A stretch of 64,000 bases of DNA. Source: Sulfurimonas sp. HSL-1656. Lineage in GTDB: Bacteria > Campylobacterota > Campylobacteria > Campylobacterales > Sulfurimonadaceae. Under the pieces are notes generated by a model. The model was not told the origin of the DNA, ran no database searches, and saw nothing but the letters and a program-made list of their open reading frames with translations. Within the stretch, counting starts at the first letter, position 1. Each line of letters opens with the position of its first letter. The stretch lies in assembly GCF_039645585.1 (NCBI RefSeq), contig NZ_CP147915.1:1612001-1676000 (forward strand). Direction: 5' to 3'. Shown here piece by piece: positions 61,687 through 64,000 of the stretch. The position numbers and the translations under genes were made by a program.

Positions 61687-61700
61687 GGGCCCGAAGGCCC
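61687..61700 (-). terminator. Possible dnaK terminator hairpin (UUCG loop)
   Basis: In the dnaK direction GGGCC-TTCG-GGCCC, six bases after the stop codon, within CCCCC...: a strong stem with a stable UUCG loop. The following bases are CTTCATC, so the T-run is poor until a T-rich stretch 25 bases further (CCTTTTTTCTCC). It may act as a terminator or as a 3' end protector. Confidence 0.5.
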
Positions 61701-61705
61701 GGGGG

Positions 61706-63586
61706 TTATTCGATTTCGGCGTCGATGACGTCGTCGTCGGCTTTCTTGGCGCCTTCGGAGGCCGCGGCACCGCCCTGCTCCTGCTTGTACATCTGCTCGG
61801 CCAGTTTGTGGCTTGCTTCCGTCAGCGTTTTGAGCTTTTCTTCGATCTGCTCTTTGGTCGCGTTCTCGTCCTTGAGCGTCTCTTTGAGGGCACTGATCGC
61901 GCTTTCGATCGCCGCTTTGTCGCCGGCGTCGATGTTCTCGCCCGCCTCTTTCATCGCTTTTTCCGTCTGGGCGATCATCGCATCCGCCTGGTTGCGCAGG
62001 TCGACAAGCTCTTTGCGCTTCTCGTCTTCCGCTTTATGCGACTCGGCGTCCTGGACCATCTTGTTGATCTCCTCTTCGGAGAGTCCTGACGAACCGGTGA
62101 TCTTGATCTCCTGGCGTTTGCCCGTACCTTTGTCGGACGCGGAAACGGTCAGGATACCGTTGGCGTCGATATCGAAGGTGACTTCGATCTGCGGCACGCC
62201 GCGTGGAGCCGCCGGGATGTCGGTCAGTTCGAACATACCGAGGGACTTGTTGTCCTTCGCGAACTCGCGCTCACCCTGGACGACGTGGATGGAGACCGCC
62301 GGCTGGTTGTCTTCGGCCGTGGAGAAGACCTGGGACTTCTTGACAGGGATCGTCGTCCCCTTCTCGATGATCTTCGTCGCGACGCCGCCGAGGGTCTCGA
62401 TACCGAGGGAGAGCGGCGTGACGTCGAGCAGCAGGACGTCTTTGACGTCACCGCGCAGGACCCCGCCCTGGATCGCCGCACCGAGGGCGACGACTTCGTC
62501 CGGGTTGACCGATTTGTTCAGCTCTTTGCCGCCGAAGTACTCGGAGACCTTCTGCTGCGCCAGCGGGACGCGGATGGAACCGCCGACCATGATGACCTCT
62601 TTGATCTCGCCTTTGTCGAGGTCCGCATCTTTGAGCGCGACGTTGATGTGCGTCATCGTCTCTTTGATGAGATCGTCGATCATCCCTTCGAACTTCGCAC
62701 GGGTCAGCTTGACGACAAGGTGTTTCGGGCCTGTTGCATCCGCCGTGATGAACGGCAGGTTGATCTCCGTCTCGGAAGCGGAAGAGAGCTCTTTCTTCGC
62801 AGACTCCGCCGCGTCTTTGAGGCGCTGAAGCGCCATCTTGTCCGCTTTGAGGTCGATGCCGTTTTCGGACTTGAACTCACCGGCAAGGAAGTCGACGATA
62901 CGGTTGTCGAAGTCGTCGCCGCCCAGGAAGGCGTTACCGTCGGTGGAGAGAACCTCGAAGGTCCCTTCCGCGATCTCGAGGGTCGTGACGTCGAACGTAC
63001 CGCCGCCGAGGTCGTAGACGAGGACGTTCTCTTCGCCTTTTTTATCCAGACCGTATGCCAGCGCGGACGCCGTCGGTTCGTTGATGATACGCAGGACGTT
63101 CAGGCCCGCGATCGTTCCCGCTTCCTTCGTCGCTTTACGCTGGGCGTCGTTGAAGTAGGCCGGAACGGTGATGACCGCGTCGGTGACCGGCGTACCGAGG
63201 TAGGACTCTGCATCCTCTTTCAGTTTGGCCAGGATCTTCGCGGAGATCTCCTGCGGCGTGTACACTTTGCCGGCAACGTCAACGGCAGCCATACCGTTTT
63301 TGTCGACGATCTTGTAGGTAACTTTGTCGTGCGCCTCTTTGGCCTTCTCTTCGTTCATCATGAGACCCATGATACGCTTGACGGAGTAGATCGTCTTCTC
63401 CGGGTTCGTGATCGCCTGGCGTTTTGCCGGGTCACCGACGAGAACTTCGCCCTTGTCCGTAAAGGCAACGACGGAAGGCGTCGTGTTCTTACCCTCTTTG
63501 TTCGGGATGATTTTCGCTTCGCCGCCCTCATAGACTGCTACTGCGGAGTTTGTTGTACCAAGGTCAATACCGATTACTTTACTCAT
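61706..63586 (-). CDS. dnaK: Hsp70 chaperone DnaK
   Basis: A 626-residue DnaK. ATPase domain with [45 protein letters not shown] and [15 protein letters not shown]; substrate-binding domain from about 385 ([14 protein letters not shown]); lid helices and a C-terminal [10 protein letters not shown] tail that matches the conserved EEV-like acidic end. AAGGAAGATAATT precedes ATG 63586. grpE lies 144 bases upstream on the same strand, the usual order. Confidence 0.98.
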   Translation of the reverse strand: MSKVIGIDLGTTNSAVAVYEGGEAKIIPNKEGKNTTPSVVAFTDKGEVLVGDPAKRQAITNPEKTIYSVKRIMGLMMNEEKAKEAHDKVTYKIVDKNGMAAVDVAGKVYTPQEISAKILAKLKEDAESYLGTPVTDAVITVPAYFNDAQRKATKEAGTIAGLNVLRIINEPTASALAYGLDKKGEENVLVYDLGGGTFDVTTLEIAEGTFEVLSTDGNAFLGGDDFDNRIVDFLAGEFKSENGIDLKADKMALQRLKDAAESAKKELSSASETEINLPFITADATGPKHLVVKLTRAKFEGMIDDLIKETMTHINVALKDADLDKGEIKEVIMVGGSIRVPLAQQKVSEYFGGKELNKSVNPDEVVALGAAIQGGVLRGDVKDVLLLDVTPLSLGIETLGGVATKIIEKGTTIPVKKSQVFSTAEDNQPAVSIHVVQGEREFAKDNKSLGMFELTDIPAAPRGVPQIEVTFDIDANGILTVSASDKGTGKRQEIKITGSSGLSEEEINKMVQDAESHKAEDEKRKELVDLRNQADAMIAQTEKAMKEAGENIDAGDKAAIESAISALKETLKDENATKEQIEEKLKTLTEASHKLAEQMYKQEQGGAAASEGAKKADDDVIDAEIE

Positions 63587-63730
63587 AATTATCTTCCTTA
63601 ATTTTATTTCATAAAATGAAGGGACCACCTTCATTATTTTGTACGGCATCCGAACAAAGTCCGGACACCTACGCTAACGCTGAGTTTCCTTCGGCAGAAA
63701 GCCCGCGCGCCTTGCGCTCTTGATCACGAA

Positions 63731-64000
63731 TCAGTTCGCGATCACTACCATTGCATCGCGCAAGGTCCGCTCTTTGTATTTGTACCCCTTCTGGAAGGTA
63801 CTGACGATCTCGCCGCTCTCGTGGTCCGGGCTGTCCACCTGCTGTACCGCGTGGTGGACGTTCGGATCGAACGGTTCGTCTTCGCCTACCGCCGCAATGC
63901 CATGTTTTTCCAGGGCGCTGAGGAACTGCTTCATCGTCAGTTCGACGCCCTCTTTCACCTTGGCCAGAAGCTCGGCAGCTTCCATACCTTCGGCATCGGC
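63731..64000 (-). CDS. grpE: Nucleotide exchange factor GrpE, C-terminal part (5' truncated by window)
   Basis: The frame runs off the window at 64000; 89 residues are visible. They show the end of the long helix (VKEGVELTMKQFLSALEKHGIAAV) and the beta-wing, PFDPNVHHAVQQVDSPDHESGEIVSTFQKGYKYKERTLRDAMVVIAN, which is diagnostic of GrpE. It releases ADP from DnaK, the next gene. Confidence 0.95.
   Translation of the reverse strand, partial: ADAEGMEAAELLAKVKEGVELTMKQFLSALEKHGIAAVGEDEPFDPNVHHAVQQVDSPDHESGEIVSTFQKGYKYKERTLRDAMVVIAN

Overview
The window is a contiguous 64 kb piece of a GC-rich (by eye well above 50%) bacterial chromosome. Gene content and order point to the Campylobacterota (Epsilonproteobacteria), most like free-living Sulfurimonas/Sulfuricurvum-type organisms rather than host-adapted Helicobacter or Campylobacter. 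The strongest evidence is the run rppH-lysC-hobA-holB-folP, the order I recall from Helicobacter, which includes the lineage-specific DnaA partner HobA. A Helicobacter-type malate:quinone oxidoreductase, a dihydropteroate synthase with a long N-terminal extension and a short DprA agree with this. I see no rRNA, tRNA, CRISPR array, insertion sequence or prophage. Most sequence is densely packed housekeeping DNA with 4-base ATGA overlaps.

Layout. 1-8.8 kb: end of an RluA-type pseudouridine synthase, mqo, a glycosyltransferase, ppnP, a DJ-1 protein, efp, an XRE-type regulator pair behind an AT-rich repeat-bearing promoter, an HU protein, msrB, a small outer-membrane barrel and a cyclophilin. 8.8-14.4 kb (minus): phosphate transporter, then folP-holB-hobA-lysC-rppH. 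14.5-18 kb: hemW and tatB-tatC-queA. 18-25.2 kb: accessory genes (HbpS-like, lipocalin, nitroreductase, dprA, polysaccharide deacetylase, Kef-type antiporter, DUF5995, PhzF). 25.3-31 kb: an attenuator-controlled 2-isopropylmalate synthase fused to a methyltransferase, then ybaK, a transglutaminase-like protein, sodB, a CCA-enzyme homologue that has lost its catalytic carboxylates, and ilvC. 32-39.6 kb: a zinc-ribbon/SPFH pair, ruvX, and the classic rpmH-rnpA-yidD-yidC-jag-mnmE cluster. 39.7-49.8 kb: a tetraheme cytochrome, clpB with a large operator, ctpA-purC-purS-purQ-(unknown)-plsC-crcB, a LegC-like aminotransferase and a YqiA esterase. 49.8-58.4 kb: a signalling island. 58.5-64 kb: an orphan ABC ATPase with proA, an MFS transporter, dnaK and the end of grpE.

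Two systems stand out. First, the 682-residue protein at 25526-27574 joins a type-2 LeuA catalytic half to a complete SAM-dependent methyltransferase in the place normally held by the leucine-sensing domain. Upstream lie a 30-codon leader peptide with seven leucine codons in its last ten and an intrinsic terminator, so leucine control appears to rest on transcription attenuation. Second, the signalling island (Hpt protein, NarL/FixJ regulator, SixA-like phosphatase, Roadblock-like protein, PAS protein, FIST-PAS hybrid kinase, GAF hybrid kinase, lone receiver) carries an 18-bp palindrome, TGTAGG-N6-CCTACA, in front of its transcription units. In three cases it lies exactly 22 bp from the -10 hexamer, and in a fourth the hexamer at that spacing is weak. 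This looks like a dedicated class-II activator site tying the island into one regulon. The nearby NarL/FixJ regulator is the obvious but unproven candidate for its binding protein.
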